Source: Nitrospirota bacterium (GTDB lineage Bacteria > Nitrospirota > Thermodesulfovibrionia > Thermodesulfovibrionales > UBA6898). Taken from it: a stretch of 35,317 nt of DNA. Below, piece after piece: positions 15,999 to 25,043 of this stretch. The notes beneath the pieces are model-generated. The model did no database searches and had not been told where the DNA came from. It saw nothing but the letters and a program-made list of their open reading frames with translations. The position numbers and the translations under genes were made by a program. Within the stretch, counting starts at the first letter, position 1; every line of letters starts with the position of its first letter. The DNA is taken from assembly GCA_012026685.1 (NCBI GenBank), contig VEOY01000007.1:1-35317 (forward strand). The letters are read 5' to 3'.

Positions 15999-17573
15999 CT
16001 ATTTCGTGAATTTTCCCTTGACCGCCTCCTGATAAAACGCAACGTTGTCCGCATGCTTTGCACCTTCCTCAACAGTTATGAGCCCATCGCCGGCAAGCCG
16101 TGCAAGACTGACATCTATCGACGCGTACTCCTCTCCCGGCAGCTGCATCTGTGATCTGATCTGATGGGTCTTGCTGTCCCGGATGAAGGTCTTTATTTTG
16201 AAGGAGTTGAGCATTTTCTCATATGCGAGAATGAGACCCGATCTGTCCTTTTTCATCACCAGCCGCTGCGAGAGCACCAGGAGAAGCGAATCGGCAAGCT
16301 GCATCCTGATCTGCGGCTGTTGTTCAGCAGGGAAGATATCGATGACCCGCTCAACGGTCGATGTGGCATTCCGGGAGTGCAGCGTGCTCAATACCAGGTG
16401 TCCGGTCTCCGCTGCCTGAAGGGCGATCCGGAAACTCTCGGGATCTCGCATTTCACCGATGACGATGACATCGGGGTCCTGCCGGAAAATATGCTTCAGC
16501 CCGTCGTGGAACGATGCCGTGTCGATGCCGATCTCTCTCTGATTCACATTGCTGTTCTGATGTTTATGCAGATACTCGATGGGGTCTTCGAGCGTGACGA
16601 TATTACATCTCCTTTTCGCATTGATGATATCCACGAGGGCCGCGAGCGTCGTCGATTTTCCGTGGCCCGCGGGGCCGGTTATCAGGATGAGCCCCTGCGT
16701 CTTGAGCGCAAAGCCCTCGAGCTCTTCCGGCAGGCCGAGCTCGCGTATCGTCGGGATGCTCTCCGGTATCCTTCGAATGGTAATGGAGACAGAGTTCCTC
16801 TGCTTGTAGATATTCACCCTGAATCTCCCGAACTCCTTGTCCGTGAACGCGAAATCAAGATCATTGAACTGGTCAAAGCGTGTCTGCTGTTCCGGGTTCA
16901 TAAGCGTTTGTGCGTAGTTCTTCATGTGTTCGGGCGTGAGGGGCGGCATGTTCAGGCGCCTCAGTTCGCTGCTCATCTTGAGGCTCGGCGGAACGCCTGC
17001 CGTGAGCTGCAGGTCGGTTGCCCTGGTCTCCATCATCTGACGGAGCAGGGTGTTCATATCGCCGGCACCCTCAGAACGTGCCGCGTCGCAGGATTGTTCG
17101 ATCTCGGTTCCTCTGAATGACCCCGTGTCCCCGGCCTCGATGCTCTTGATAGCGGCGTTGAACTGGAGGGAAGGCACGATGACCGTATTGACACGCTTGC
17201 CGAGGATGAATTCAATGTCCCGGATGGCGACATAATCGTTCGGGTTGACCATGGCAAGGGTCAGTTTATTATCGATCTCGAGGGGCAGGACTTTGTATTC
17301 CTTGATCTTCTCGATAGGCAGGGCCTTCAGCACTTCAGACGGGATGTCAAGCTTGAACAGATTGACCGAAGGTACGCCGAACTGCTTGCTCAGGAAGTCG
17401 AGAAGCGTGGCGGTCGTGACATATCCCATCTCGACCAGCACGGACCCGATCTGACCGCCGACCTGTGATTGGCGCCTCAGGGCGTTTTTGAGCATGTTTT
17501 GGGTAATGACCCCGTATGTCACAAGGATCTCCCCCAACTTGGGCTTTTTTGATGCTGCAGTTTCCGCTGCCAT
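15999..17573 (-). CDS. MshEN-domain PilT-like type IV pilus ATPase
   Basis: A 524-residue fusion. Residues 10-55 fit the MshEN (GspE N-terminal) pattern that binds cyclic-di-GMP: KLGEILVTYGVITQNML with ALRRQ, followed by QIGSVLVEMGYVT. A linker runs to about 170. The rest is a PilT/PilU-type hexameric ATPase with Walker A GPAGHGKST (300-308), an Asp box LEDPIEYLH (328-336), Walker B VIVIGEMRD (369-377) and the His box TGHLVLSTLHS (390-400). PilT normally has no MshEN domain, which is usual in PilB/MshE extension motors. This suggests a retraction-type or regulatory motor under c-di-GMP control, which is inference. The start at 17573 has GGAGGGG upstream. No other pilus gene is in the window. 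Confidence 0.88.
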   Translation of the reverse strand: MAAETAASKKPKLGEILVTYGVITQNMLKNALRRQSQVGGQIGSVLVEMGYVTTATLLDFLSKQFGVPSVNLFKLDIPSEVLKALPIEKIKEYKVLPLEIDNKLTLAMVNPNDYVAIRDIEFILGKRVNTVIVPSLQFNAAIKSIEAGDTGSFRGTEIEQSCDAARSEGAGDMNTLLRQMMETRATDLQLTAGVPPSLKMSSELRRLNMPPLTPEHMKNYAQTLMNPEQQTRFDQFNDLDFAFTDKEFGRFRVNIYKQRNSVSITIRRIPESIPTIRELGLPEELEGFALKTQGLILITGPAGHGKSTTLAALVDIINAKRRCNIVTLEDPIEYLHKHQNSNVNQREIGIDTASFHDGLKHIFRQDPDVIVIGEMRDPESFRIALQAAETGHLVLSTLHSRNATSTVERVIDIFPAEQQPQIRMQLADSLLLVLSQRLVMKKDRSGLILAYEKMLNSFKIKTFIRDSKTHQIRSQMQLPGEEYASIDVSLARLAGDGLITVEEGAKHADNVAFYQEAVKGKFTK

Positions 17574-17620
17574 GATCCCCTCCTTTGTCCCCCAAAAGGT
17601 ACTGACGGACAGATGAAATT

Positions 17621-17791
17621 TTATGGAAATCTTACTGCTTCATCGAAGAGCATTACCGGTATGTTGTTCCTGACAGGATAGATGAGACCGCATGACCTGC
17701 AGATGAGGCCGTCTCCTTTTGGAGCAAGCTGGACCGGCCCTTTACATTCCGGACAGGCAAGGATCTCAAGAAGCTCCTGGGTAATGGTCAT
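17621..17791 (-). CDS. Trm112-like zinc-binding protein (UPF0434/YcaR family), 56 aa
   Basis: A short gene starting at ATG 17791 with GGAG seven bases upstream and ending in TAA at 17623-17621. The protein starts MTITQELLEILACPECKGPV and continues to CRSCGLIYPVRNNIPVML. This is the Trm112/YcaR pattern: a CPxC pair, a second CxxC pair and the YPVxxxIPVML block. Eukaryotic Trm112 activates methyltransferases; bacterial versions are small zinc proteins of unclear role, often beside lpxK. It lies between ntrC (91 bases upstream) and the MshEN-PilT gene (47 bases downstream), all on the minus strand. Confidence 0.88.
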   Translation of the reverse strand: MTITQELLEILACPECKGPVQLAPKGDGLICRSCGLIYPVRNNIPVMLFDEAVRFP

Positions 17792-17839
17792 CGGACTCTC
17801 CTCATAAATGACTACAGATTAACAGCAATCGGCAATACT

Positions 17840-17856
17840 TGCAAGAGTCATGCAGG
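17840..17856 (-). promoter_or_regulatory. Weak sigma-54-like site before the Trm112-like gene
   Basis: On the minus strand CTGCATG-N4-TTGCA has the -12 GC and correct spacing to a -24 element, but the -24 GG is TG. It lies between ntrC and the Trm112-like gene, 49 bases before that start. It could be chance. Confidence 0.22.
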
Positions 17857-17881
17857 TGCGCCGGTGATTGCGGGGACAGGG

Positions 17882-19276
17882 CTACGTGATTTTGTATTCT
17901 TTGATCTTTGCGCGCAGCGTGTTCCGGTTGATGCCGAGAAGCCGGGCCGTTTTGAGCTGGTTGCCGTTGGTTTCCCTTAAGACGATCGAGATGAGCGCTT
18001 TCTCCACTTCCGAGAGGATGGTGTCATGCAGGTTGAAGTTCGTGACCCGTGCCATGTCCTTGAGGTACCGCTTCAGTTTCTCCTCGAGGAATTCCTTGAT
18101 GGAATAGGCATTGTCCTCTTCGAGGAGAAGGTCTTTTTTTTCTATGACGGTCCCCGCAGACAGTACGCACGCCCGTTTTATTACATTCTCAAGCTCGCGG
18201 ACATTGCCCGGCCAGTCATATTTTGCGAGCAGGGCCTTTGCGTCCTTCGAAAGTTCTTTTTCTCCGGTCTCGAACTTTTCCGCTGCATCCCTGAGGAATG
18301 CCTTGATGAGAAGAGGGATGTCCTCCTTTCTGTCGCGCAGGGGAGGAACCTTTATCTGCACGACATTAAACCGGTAATAGAGATCTTCGCGGAAGGCCCC
18401 CCGCGCGGTGGTTTCGGAAAGGTCCCTGTTCGTAGCTCCGATAATGCGGACATCGGCCTGCATGCTCACCGTGCTGCCGAGAGGGGTGAATTCCTTGTCC
18501 TGGAGAAACCGGAGCAGCTTTGCCTGAAGGTTCGGGTCCATTTCGGCTATCTCATCAAGGAACAGGGTGCCGCCATTTGCCGCCTCGATCTTTCCGGTCT
18601 TGTTGCCGACGGCGCCGGTGAAGGCGCCCTTTTTGTACCCGAAGAGCTCCGACTCCAGCAGGTCCTTCGGAATGGATGCCGCGTTCAGGGCTATGAACGG
18701 TCCGCCGGAACGCCTGCTATTAAAATGGATCGCCTTGGCCACGAGTTCCTTCCCGGTGCCGCTTTCTCCGGTAATGAGAACCGTAATGTCCTTTGATGCG
18801 ACCTTGCCGATGTCCTTGAATACCTTCAGCATTTTCGGGCTCTTGCCGATCATCTGCGGTGTCTCGGTCTCGAAGGCCGCCTTCTTCAGCTCCCGCAGTT
18901 CCTGTTTCATGGCGAGATCTCTGAATGCCTTGTCCACAACGATCTTCAGCTCTTCGATGTCGAAGGGCTTTTCGATGTAGTCATATGCCCCTTCTTTCAT
19001 CGCCGTGATCGTGCTTTCCATCTTCGCATTTGCCGTGATCATGATCACCGTGATGTCCGGATCGGTCGAGCGGATCTCGCGCAGCCCCTCGATCCCGTTG
19101 CCATCCGGCAGGATGAGGTCAAGGAGGACGAGATGGGGGTGATCGTCCACTGCCCGGAGACCTGACGTGAGCCTCGTGCGGGACGAAACCTTGTACCCGA
19201 GCGGCTCCAGGGCTTTCTTAATGACCCAGATGATGCTCTCGTCGTCATCTATGATGAGTATCTTCTTATCCATCAT
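17882..19276 (-). CDS. Sigma-54-dependent response regulator, NtrC family
   Basis: A 464-residue activator with three domains. The receiver (1-120) has the acidic DDDE cluster near residue 10, phospho-acceptor Asp53 in LLDLILPDG, and Lys in EKPF. The AAA+ domain shows Walker A GESGTGKE (170-177), the sigma-54-contacting GAFTGA (217-222) and DEIAEM (241-246). A C-terminal Fis-type helix-turn-helix ends the protein (TARLLGINRNTLRAKI). It works with RpoN, remodelling the closed promoter complex after phosphorylation. The upstream histidine kinase gene overlaps its start by 11 bases. The sequence is close to true NtrC, but nitrogen control cannot be proven here since no glnA or glnB is present. 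Confidence 0.95.
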   Translation of the reverse strand: MMDKKILIIDDDESIIWVIKKALEPLGYKVSSRTRLTSGLRAVDDHPHLVLLDLILPDGNGIEGLREIRSTDPDITVIMITANAKMESTITAMKEGAYDYIEKPFDIEELKIVVDKAFRDLAMKQELRELKKAAFETETPQMIGKSPKMLKVFKDIGKVASKDITVLITGESGTGKELVAKAIHFNSRRSGGPFIALNAASIPKDLLESELFGYKKGAFTGAVGNKTGKIEAANGGTLFLDEIAEMDPNLQAKLLRFLQDKEFTPLGSTVSMQADVRIIGATNRDLSETTARGAFREDLYYRFNVVQIKVPPLRDRKEDIPLLIKAFLRDAAEKFETGEKELSKDAKALLAKYDWPGNVRELENVIKRACVLSAGTVIEKKDLLLEEDNAYSIKEFLEEKLKRYLKDMARVTNFNLHDTILSEVEKALISIVLRETNGNQLKTARLLGINRNTLRAKIKEYKIT

Positions 19277-20303
19277 CTCTGAACGGCAGGTAGACCGAAA
19301 AAGACGTGCCTTTGCCTCTCGTGCTCTGCACCTTGATCATCCCCCCATGGTCATTGACGATCTTTTTTGAAAGGGAAAGCCCGATGCCGGTCCCTCCCTT
19401 CTTTCGGGTAAAAAAGGGAAGGAAGATCTTCTCCACTTCGGCGTCGGTCATGCCCCTGCCGGTATCCGATATGGAAATGAGGGCCATGCGCTTGGTCTTT
19501 CCGTGGTCGCCGAACAGCTCCTGGGAGGGGGATGTCGCGATATCGATCGTTCCTCCCCTGGACATGGACTCGACCGCGTTCTTAATGATGTTCAGAAAGA
19601 CCTGGAGCAGTTTTGATTCATCACCCCGTACCTGAGGCAGGCTTGGATCGTAAAGCCGCTTGAGCGATATGCCTGCCTTTTTGATCGGGACCGCAAGGAT
19701 GGTGAGCGCCTTCTCCACGATCTCATGGATATTGACGGGATGGAAAGACGGTTTCCTGCATATGGTGAGATAGTCCTGGAGTATTGCATTGAGCCTGTCG
19801 GTCTCGCGGATGATGAGGTCGGTGTATTCAGTGATAGGCCGGTCGGATGTGTGCAGGCAAAGGAGCTGGGCCGCACCCTTGATCCCGCCGAGGGGATTCT
19901 TGATCTCGTGGGATATTGAGCCGAGCAGATAGACAAGGGACTCCTGGTCATGGTCTTCACGGTCGGCAAGCGAAAGATTTTCCGAGAGGGACAGGATAGC
20001 ACCTTCTACACGGTCATGGGCATAAAACGGCGAGAGGCTGAAGTCCACATTGATTTTTCGGCCCACCGTGATGCTTACAGACTTTCCCCTGAACGAGCGT
20101 TCTTCCTCAACGGTCTTCCTGATCAGCGGGGATATCTTTTTCTCTCCGGTGATGAGCTGGGAAAGCCGCTTGCCTGACATGTCTTTGGAGCTTTTCCTGA
20201 AGAGCTCTTCGCCGCTTTTGTTGATGAAGACCATTTTGCCGTTCCCGTCAAAAAGGATGATCGTTTCTTTCAGACTGTTGATGATCGAATCAAAAGGAAC
20301 CAT
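19266..20303 (-). CDS. PAS-domain sensor histidine kinase, NtrB type
   Basis: A soluble two-component kinase partnered with the adjacent NtrC-type regulator. An N-terminal PAS domain starts right at the chosen ATG (MVPFDSIINSLKETIILFD). It is followed by HisKA with the H-box SISHEIKNPLGGIKGA and a HATPase domain with N, G1 and G2 boxes (NIIKNAVESM, DTGRGM, GTGIGLSLSKKI). No membrane span is visible, as in NtrB. The open frame reaches 20459. I chose 20303 (345 residues) because the PAS domain begins there and a TATGAT hexamer lies between it and the alternative ATG at 20339. It is divergent from the aldolase gene. Confidence 0.9.
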   Translation of the reverse strand: MVPFDSIINSLKETIILFDGNGKMVFINKSGEELFRKSSKDMSGKRLSQLITGEKKISPLIRKTVEEERSFRGKSVSITVGRKINVDFSLSPFYAHDRVEGAILSLSENLSLADREDHDQESLVYLLGSISHEIKNPLGGIKGAAQLLCLHTSDRPITEYTDLIIRETDRLNAILQDYLTICRKPSFHPVNIHEIVEKALTILAVPIKKAGISLKRLYDPSLPQVRGDESKLLQVFLNIIKNAVESMSRGGTIDIATSPSQELFGDHGKTKRMALISISDTGRGMTDAEVEKIFLPFFTRKKGGTGIGLSLSKKIVNDHGGMIKVQSTRGKGTSFSVYLPFRDDG

Positions 20304-20492
20304 TGTTTTACTGTCGCTGGGGTGCCTGAAATGTATCATACCTGTGTGTCTTTGTGCAAGAAATCGCGGTTTCATGCAATGCACCCGCAGTTCCCCCGGC
20401 CCCGAACGGTTGTGAAAAAACCTTGACCCGGCATGCCGCAGAGCGGTAATCTTTTCCATATAGACTCAACATCTGCACATACGGAGGGTGCC

Positions 20493-21491
20493 ATGGAAAG
20501 GGTTTCGTACAAGGAAATCGGGCTGGTCAACACCAGGGAGATGTTTCAGAAGGCGATGCAGGGCAAATACGCCATTCCTGCGTACAATTTCAATAACATG
20601 GAACAGCTGCAGGCTATCGTGATGGGCTGCGTCGAGTCGCGCTCGCCGTTTATCCTGCAGGTATCAAGCGGAGCCCGGAAGTACGCGAACCAGACGCTGC
20701 TGCGCTTCCTGGCCATGGGCGCGGTCGCGATGATAAAAGATGCCGGATCCCCGGTACGGTTCGCGCTCCATCTCGATCACGGAGACACGTTCGATCTCTG
20801 CAAGTCCTGCATAGATTCCGGCTTCTCCTCAGTCATGATCGACGGGTCGCATCATTCGTATGAGGAGAATATCAGACTGACGAAACAGGTCGTTGAATAT
20901 GCCCATGCCCATGATGTGACCGTCGAGGGCGAGCTCGGCGTCCTCGCGGGAATCGAGGACGAGGTCTCTGCCGAGAAGTCGACCTATACCAAACCGGAGG
21001 AGGTCGAGGACTTCGTGGGCAAGACAGGGGTCGACTCCCTTGCCATTTCCATCGGTACATCCCACGGTGCAATGAAATTCAAGCCCGAGCAGTGCACCCG
21101 CGACGAACGCGGCGTGCTGGTTCCCCCGCCCCTGCGCTTCGATATCCTTGAAGAGATCGAACGCCGCATCCCCGGTTTCCCGATCGTGCTTCACGGCGCG
21201 TCATCGGTCATACCTGAGTACGTGCAGATGATCAATGCGAACGGCGGCAAGCTGAAAGATGCGGGCGGCATCCCTGAGGAGCAGCTCAGAAGGGCTGCCA
21301 AGAGCGCGGTGTGCAAGATCAATATCGACAGTGACGGACGTCTCGCCATGACCGCTCTCATCCGCAAGGTATTTGTGGAAAAGCCCGCCGAGTTCGACCC
21401 GAGGAAATATCTTGGTCCTGCCCGCGATGAACTGACGAAGATGATCATCCATAAGAACAAGGAAGTGCTCGGCTCGGCAGATCGGGCATAA
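20493..21491 (+). CDS. fba: Class II fructose-bisphosphate aldolase
   Basis: A 332-residue zinc aldolase that cleaves fructose 1,6-bisphosphate into glyceraldehyde 3-phosphate and dihydroxyacetone phosphate, reversibly. The start at 20493 has a strong GGAGGG. Motifs are AYNFNNMEQLQAI, HLDHGDTFDLCKSCIDSGF with a zinc His and the catalytic Asp, the EGELGVLAG block, SIGTSHGAMKF and VLHGASSV, plus the C-terminal KINIDSDGR phosphate-binding block. The length and the insert EDEVSAEKSTYTKPEE fit the class IIA/B family. With the PFK gene it supports a glycolytic or gluconeogenic role. It is followed by a hairpin terminator. Confidence 0.95.
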   Translation: MERVSYKEIGLVNTREMFQKAMQGKYAIPAYNFNNMEQLQAIVMGCVESRSPFILQVSSGARKYANQTLLRFLAMGAVAMIKDAGSPVRFALHLDHGDTFDLCKSCIDSGFSSVMIDGSHHSYEENIRLTKQVVEYAHAHDVTVEGELGVLAGIEDEVSAEKSTYTKPEEVEDFVGKTGVDSLAISIGTSHGAMKFKPEQCTRDERGVLVPPPLRFDILEEIERRIPGFPIVLHGASSVIPEYVQMINANGGKLKDAGGIPEEQLRRAAKSAVCKINIDSDGRLAMTALIRKVFVEKPAEFDPRKYLGPARDELTKMIIHKNKEVLGSADRA

Positions 21492-21500
21492 GAGACCGAA

Positions 21501-21520
21501 AGGGGGCCGGAAGGCCCCTT
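21501..21520 (+). terminator. Hairpin terminator after fba
   Basis: GGGGCC-GGAA-GGCCCC forms a perfect 6-bp stem (21503-21508 with 21513-21518), extended by weaker flanking pairs, 11 bases after the aldolase stop. The T-tract afterwards is poor (CTTCTCCCC), so it may be a modest terminator. Confidence 0.55.
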
Positions 21521-21596
21521 CTCCCCATCCTGCGCTGCCGGCAGGGGGGAAAAGCAATATTCCCAGTATTATCAACCAGTTCTTATCAGTGCCGCA

Positions 21597-21626
21597 TTGA
21601 CACGTCCACGGACAAACTGATAAAAT
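21597..21626 (+). promoter_or_regulatory. Sigma-70 promoter of the rpsU-dnaG-rpoD operon
   Basis: A perfect TTGACA (21597-21602) and TAAAAT (21621-21626) are separated by 18 bases. Transcription would begin near 21633, with a leader of about 30 bases carrying GGAGAGGAG before rpsU. Confidence 0.7.
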
Positions 21627-21663
21627 GCCTTCTATTTTTTAAACGGAGAGGAGTGATATATGC

Positions 21664-21861
21664 ATGCCCTCAATCAGGGTGCGCGAAAGCGATTCATTCG
21701 AAAATGCTCTCAAGCGCTTCAAGAAGCAGTGTGAAAAGGAAGGGATTCTTTCCGAGATCAAAAAGCGTGAGCATTATGAAAAGCCGAGCGTGAAGAAAAA
21801 GAAGAAGGCAATAGCTGCCCGGAAAAAAGCCGCAAAAAGAATTAAACTGGGGATGAGATAG
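21664..21861 (+). CDS. rpsU: 30S ribosomal protein S21
   Basis: S21 is a small basic protein of the 30S subunit involved in initiation. The 65-residue sequence starts [20 protein letters not shown] and ends in a Lys/Arg-rich tail, typical of the family. GGAGAGGAG lies about ten bases upstream. It is the first gene of a macromolecular synthesis operon and is followed after one base by yqeY. Confidence 0.97.
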   Translation: MPSIRVRESDSFENALKRFKKQCEKEGILSEIKKREHYEKPSVKKKKKAIAARKKAAKRIKLGMR

Positions 21862-21862
21862 C

Positions 21863-22324
21863 ATGTCCCTGCTGAAACGGTTTGATGAAGACCTCAAGGC
21901 GGCGATGAAACGATCGGATACGATAAGTCTCTCCGCTCTCCGCATGGCCAAGGCAGCCATCAAGAACGTACAGATTGACAAGGGCCGGGAGCTCTCTGAC
22001 GAAGAGATACTCTCGGTCCTTTCATCCATGGCAAAACAGAGACGGGAGTCCATCGAACAATTCTCCAAAGGGGGCAGGGAGGAGCTTGCCGAAAAAGAAC
22101 GGCAGGAGCTTGCCGTGCTCCAGTCGTATATGCCCGCGCAGCTTTCGTCTGACGAGATCGAGAAGCTCATCGTCCAGGCGATCGGGGAATCGTCTGCCCG
22201 CTCGGAAGCCGACATGGGCCGGGTGATGAAACTGCTCATGCCGAAGGTCAAGGGCGTGGCAGACGGCAAGTGGGTGAATAACAGGGTCAAAGAATTGCTC
22301 TCCTCCTCCGGCACGTCTGCCTGA
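21863..22324 (+). CDS. GatB/YqeY domain protein
   Basis: A 153-residue stand-alone YqeY protein, resembling the C-terminal tRNA-recognition tail of GatB. Family marks are LRMAKAAIKN, MAKQRRESIEQF, LQSYMPAQLS and the MGRVMKLLMPKVKG segment. A role in tRNA-linked amidation is proposed for the family but not proven for stand-alone members. It starts one base after the rpsU stop, and its own stop overlaps the start of the next gene (TGATG). rpsU-yqeY-dnaG-rpoD is a known arrangement. Confidence 0.93.
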   Translation: MSLLKRFDEDLKAAMKRSDTISLSALRMAKAAIKNVQIDKGRELSDEEILSVLSSMAKQRRESIEQFSKGGREELAEKERQELAVLQSYMPAQLSSDEIEKLIVQAIGESSARSEADMGRVMKLLMPKVKGVADGKWVNNRVKELLSSSGTSA

Positions 22325-23283
22325 TGAACCTCAGGGAACTCTACCAAAAGGCTTTCGAAACCGGCATTGCGCATGACCCCCGGGGCCGGGATGCTGTCCA
22401 GAAGGAACTCCGGCGCGTAGAGAAGGGCTACCAGGAACTCAAAAAAGATGAACAGGACCTTTTTGATACGGAGTCGCTGCAGAACCCCTATTCGGACTCC
22501 CGTATCCTTCACGGCAACGGCGACGAGGAAGTGCAGCGTGCACTCGTCGGCATTGATATAGAGTCTGCCGAAATACTTCTCGCCGACCGTCTGAGAGAAC
22601 GGGGGGAAAAGATCGACCTCGTCATAGCTCATCATCCCGAAGGAATGGCATTCGCCAACCTTCCGGCGGTCATGTATATGCAATCCGATATTCTGAGCCG
22701 CTTTGGTGTTCCGATCAACATAGCCGAAGACCTCATGGAAGGGAGGGCAAAGGAGATCGAACGCAGGCTCATGCCGCTCAACCATACCAGGGCCGTCGAC
22801 GCTGCACGTCTCCTGAACGTTCCCTTTCTCTGTCTTCACACGCCGGCGGACAATATGGTCGTTACCTTTCTCCAGAAGATGTTCGATGAGCATGCGCCGT
22901 ACGCCCTGTCGGATGTCGTTGACCTGCTGAATACCGTGCCGGAATACCGCGAGGCTCAGCGCACTGGTTCCGGCCCCAGGATCCTGCAAGGTTCCAAGAC
23001 CAGGAGGGCGGGAAGGATATTCGTTGACATGACCGGCGGAACCGAGGGGTCAAAGGACATTTTCAAAAGCCTGAGCACATCGGGCGTCAATACAATCGTT
23101 GGCATGCATATCAGTGAAGAGCACAGAAAAGAGGCCGAAAAAAACCATCTGAACGTTGTTATTGCCGGCCATATCTCGAGCGACAATCTCGGTATGAACC
23201 TGCTTCTTGATGAGGTCATTAGGGGGACCGGCATACAACTTCTCGCGTGCTCGGGATTCTCACGGACCAGCAGACTTCAGTAG
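22324..23283 (+). CDS. NIF3-family (NGG1p-interacting factor 3-like) protein
   Basis: A 319-residue protein with the NIF3 metal-site motif IAHHPEGMAF near residue 101. Further conserved segments are LNHTRAVDAARLLNVPFLCLHTPADNM, and GMHISEEH and VVIAGHISSDNLG near the C-terminus. The protein starts with a unique helical, charged segment. NIF3 proteins bind two metal ions and are proposed GTP cyclohydrolase I type 2 enzymes in some species, but most have no known function. The gene overlaps yqeY by one base and is 74 bases before dnaG, so it is part of the operon. Confidence 0.88.
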   Translation: MNLRELYQKAFETGIAHDPRGRDAVQKELRRVEKGYQELKKDEQDLFDTESLQNPYSDSRILHGNGDEEVQRALVGIDIESAEILLADRLRERGEKIDLVIAHHPEGMAFANLPAVMYMQSDILSRFGVPINIAEDLMEGRAKEIERRLMPLNHTRAVDAARLLNVPFLCLHTPADNMVVTFLQKMFDEHAPYALSDVVDLLNTVPEYREAQRTGSGPRILQGSKTRRAGRIFVDMTGGTEGSKDIFKSLSTSGVNTIVGMHISEEHRKEAEKNHLNVVIAGHISSDNLGMNLLLDEVIRGTGIQLLACSGFSRTSRLQ

Positions 23284-23357
23284 CCTGTCCCTGCAACGGT
23301 AGAAAATCCCTTTCCCATGGTAAAATACCGGCGGCAATTTTCCTTCGCAGGGGAGAT

Positions 23358-25043
23358 ATGAAATCAGACAGGGTTCTTGAGGAAGTTAAAGGCAGAATAG
23401 ACATCGTAGATTTCATATCCGACTATGTCCAGCTCCGGAAATCGGGACAGAACTGGAAAGGCCTCTGTCCATTCCATTCCGAGAAGACCCCTTCGTTCAT
23501 GGTCAGCCCGTCAAAGCAGATATATCACTGTTTCGGGTGCGGCGCAGGAGGAGATGTCATAAGTTTCCTCGTGCAGTATGAACATCTCCCCTTTCCCGAG
23601 GCACTGCAGGTTCTTGCCCGAAAGGCGGGCATCCAGCTGCAGGCCATAAAGCACGACAAAAAAGCAGTTGAAAAAGATGAACATATCCGTAACGCTCTCA
23701 AAGAAGCTGCCGCATACTTTGCAAAAAAGCTCAAAGAGTCAGGGAATGCTGCAGCATATGTACGGAAGAGGGGCATTACGGAAGAGACCGCGGAGCTGTT
23801 CCGTCTCGGCTACGCCCCTGCGGGGTGGCATAACCTCCTGCAGTATCTGAAGGGCAAGGGATATGCAGATGCCATTATCAGGGAGGCCGGGCTGGCGGTC
23901 GCCGGGGAGAAGGGCATGTATGACATGTTCAGGGATCGGGGCATGTTCCCTATCATGGGCATGCAGGGCGATGTCATCGCCTTTGGCGGAAGGGCCATGG
24001 ACAGCAGCCTGCCGAAATATATCAATTCTCCGGAAACCCCGGTCTTCAGGAAATCAGAGACACTCTACGGACTGTTTACGGCTAAGGAAGCTATCCGGCA
24101 GCTGGAGCGGGTGTTCATCGCAGAAGGATATATGGATGTCATCATCTGTCATCAGTACGGTATCAGGAATGTGGTGGCTCCCCTGGGCACCTCGCTGACC
24201 CCGGGCCACCTCCAGAAACTAAGGAGGCTCACCAAAGAGGCGGTGGTCGTCTTTGATGGCGATGCTGCCGGTATCGCGGCCGCGCGCAGGGCTCTTCCGC
24301 TGCTTTGTCAAAACGATTACCACGCCAGGGTCCTGCTGTTGCCCCACGGCGAGGACCCGGACAGCTTCCTGAGAAAGCACGGGGCCGAATCGTTCGGCAT
24401 CCTTGCAGAGAAAGCGCAGTCGATGATCGACTTCCTCTTCAGCGTCGCGAAGGGGAGAAGGTCTGATGCGGTGCGGGAGGCTCTGATGATGATCGCGGAG
24501 CTGAAAGATAACCTTGAAGCTGAGCAGATGCTCATGGAACTTGCCGGCAGAAGCAGGGTCTCAGAGAGCGCCCTGCGGGAGGAATTCAGGAAAATAAGAG
24601 AGAAAAAACCCGGTGAGCGTGCCATGCCGGCACCGCGACGTCCGGGCGCTGCGACGTTCACGGAAGAGCGCCTTCTTCTCAGTGCCGTCATCGCTTTTCC
24701 GCAAAGAACTGACGAAGTGCTGGCGAGGATCGACCTGGACTCGGTCCGGGATGCTGTTGCCGCGGCGCTTTTCCGGAAAATAGCGGCAGCGCCTGACAGA
24801 GGCGAGCTGTCCTCGGTACTTGAGGGCGCGGGGGAGGAAGAACGGCTTCTTTTTACCCGTCTCTCGGTCGATCCGGGTTTTGATACGGGCCATGTTGACC
24901 GTGTCATAGAGGACTGCTTTTTAAAGATCGAGAACAGGAAGTTCGAGAAGCGGCTTGACGAGGCGCGTGAAACAGGGGACATTCACCTGATAAATTCATT
25001 ATTGATGGAGAAGAAACAATCCATAAAAGGGAAAAGGACATGA
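23358..25043 (+). CDS. dnaG: DNA primase
   Basis: DnaG makes RNA primers at the replication fork. The start at 23358 gives the standard [20 protein letters not shown], with GGGGAG just upstream; the longer open frame from 23247 lies partly inside the NIF3 gene. The 561-residue protein has an N-terminal zinc-binding domain (Cys37, His40, Cys58, Cys61 in CPFH...CFGC), the RNA polymerase core with GYAPAGW, and a TOPRIM fold with EGYMD (256-260) and DGDAAG (300-305). A helical C-terminal region follows for helicase contact. Its stop overlaps the rpoD start (ATGA). Confidence 0.96.
   Translation: MKSDRVLEEVKGRIDIVDFISDYVQLRKSGQNWKGLCPFHSEKTPSFMVSPSKQIYHCFGCGAGGDVISFLVQYEHLPFPEALQVLARKAGIQLQAIKHDKKAVEKDEHIRNALKEAAAYFAKKLKESGNAAAYVRKRGITEETAELFRLGYAPAGWHNLLQYLKGKGYADAIIREAGLAVAGEKGMYDMFRDRGMFPIMGMQGDVIAFGGRAMDSSLPKYINSPETPVFRKSETLYGLFTAKEAIRQLERVFIAEGYMDVIICHQYGIRNVVAPLGTSLTPGHLQKLRRLTKEAVVVFDGDAAGIAAARRALPLLCQNDYHARVLLLPHGEDPDSFLRKHGAESFGILAEKAQSMIDFLFSVAKGRRSDAVREALMMIAELKDNLEAEQMLMELAGRSRVSESALREEFRKIREKKPGERAMPAPRRPGAATFTEERLLLSAVIAFPQRTDEVLARIDLDSVRDAVAAALFRKIAAAPDRGELSSVLEGAGEEERLLFTRLSVDPGFDTGHVDRVIEDCFLKIENRKFEKRLDEARETGDIHLINSLLMEKKQSIKGKRT

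Noticed and set aside
15999-20303. The ntrBC, Trm112-like and MshEN-PilT block as a new signalling island
   Set aside because: Each part is a known family and apparent linkage rests only on shared strand and short gaps. I keep the fusion protein as the finding rather than the block.
20421-20451. TTGACC with TAATCT as a promoter for fba
   Set aside because: The -10 is only a 3/6 match, so the support is too weak to list.
21694-22989. 431-residue minus-strand open frame across rpsU, yqeY and NIF3
   Set aside because: It is antisense to three recognised genes and shows the Ser/Arg/Leu-rich composition of a shadow frame.
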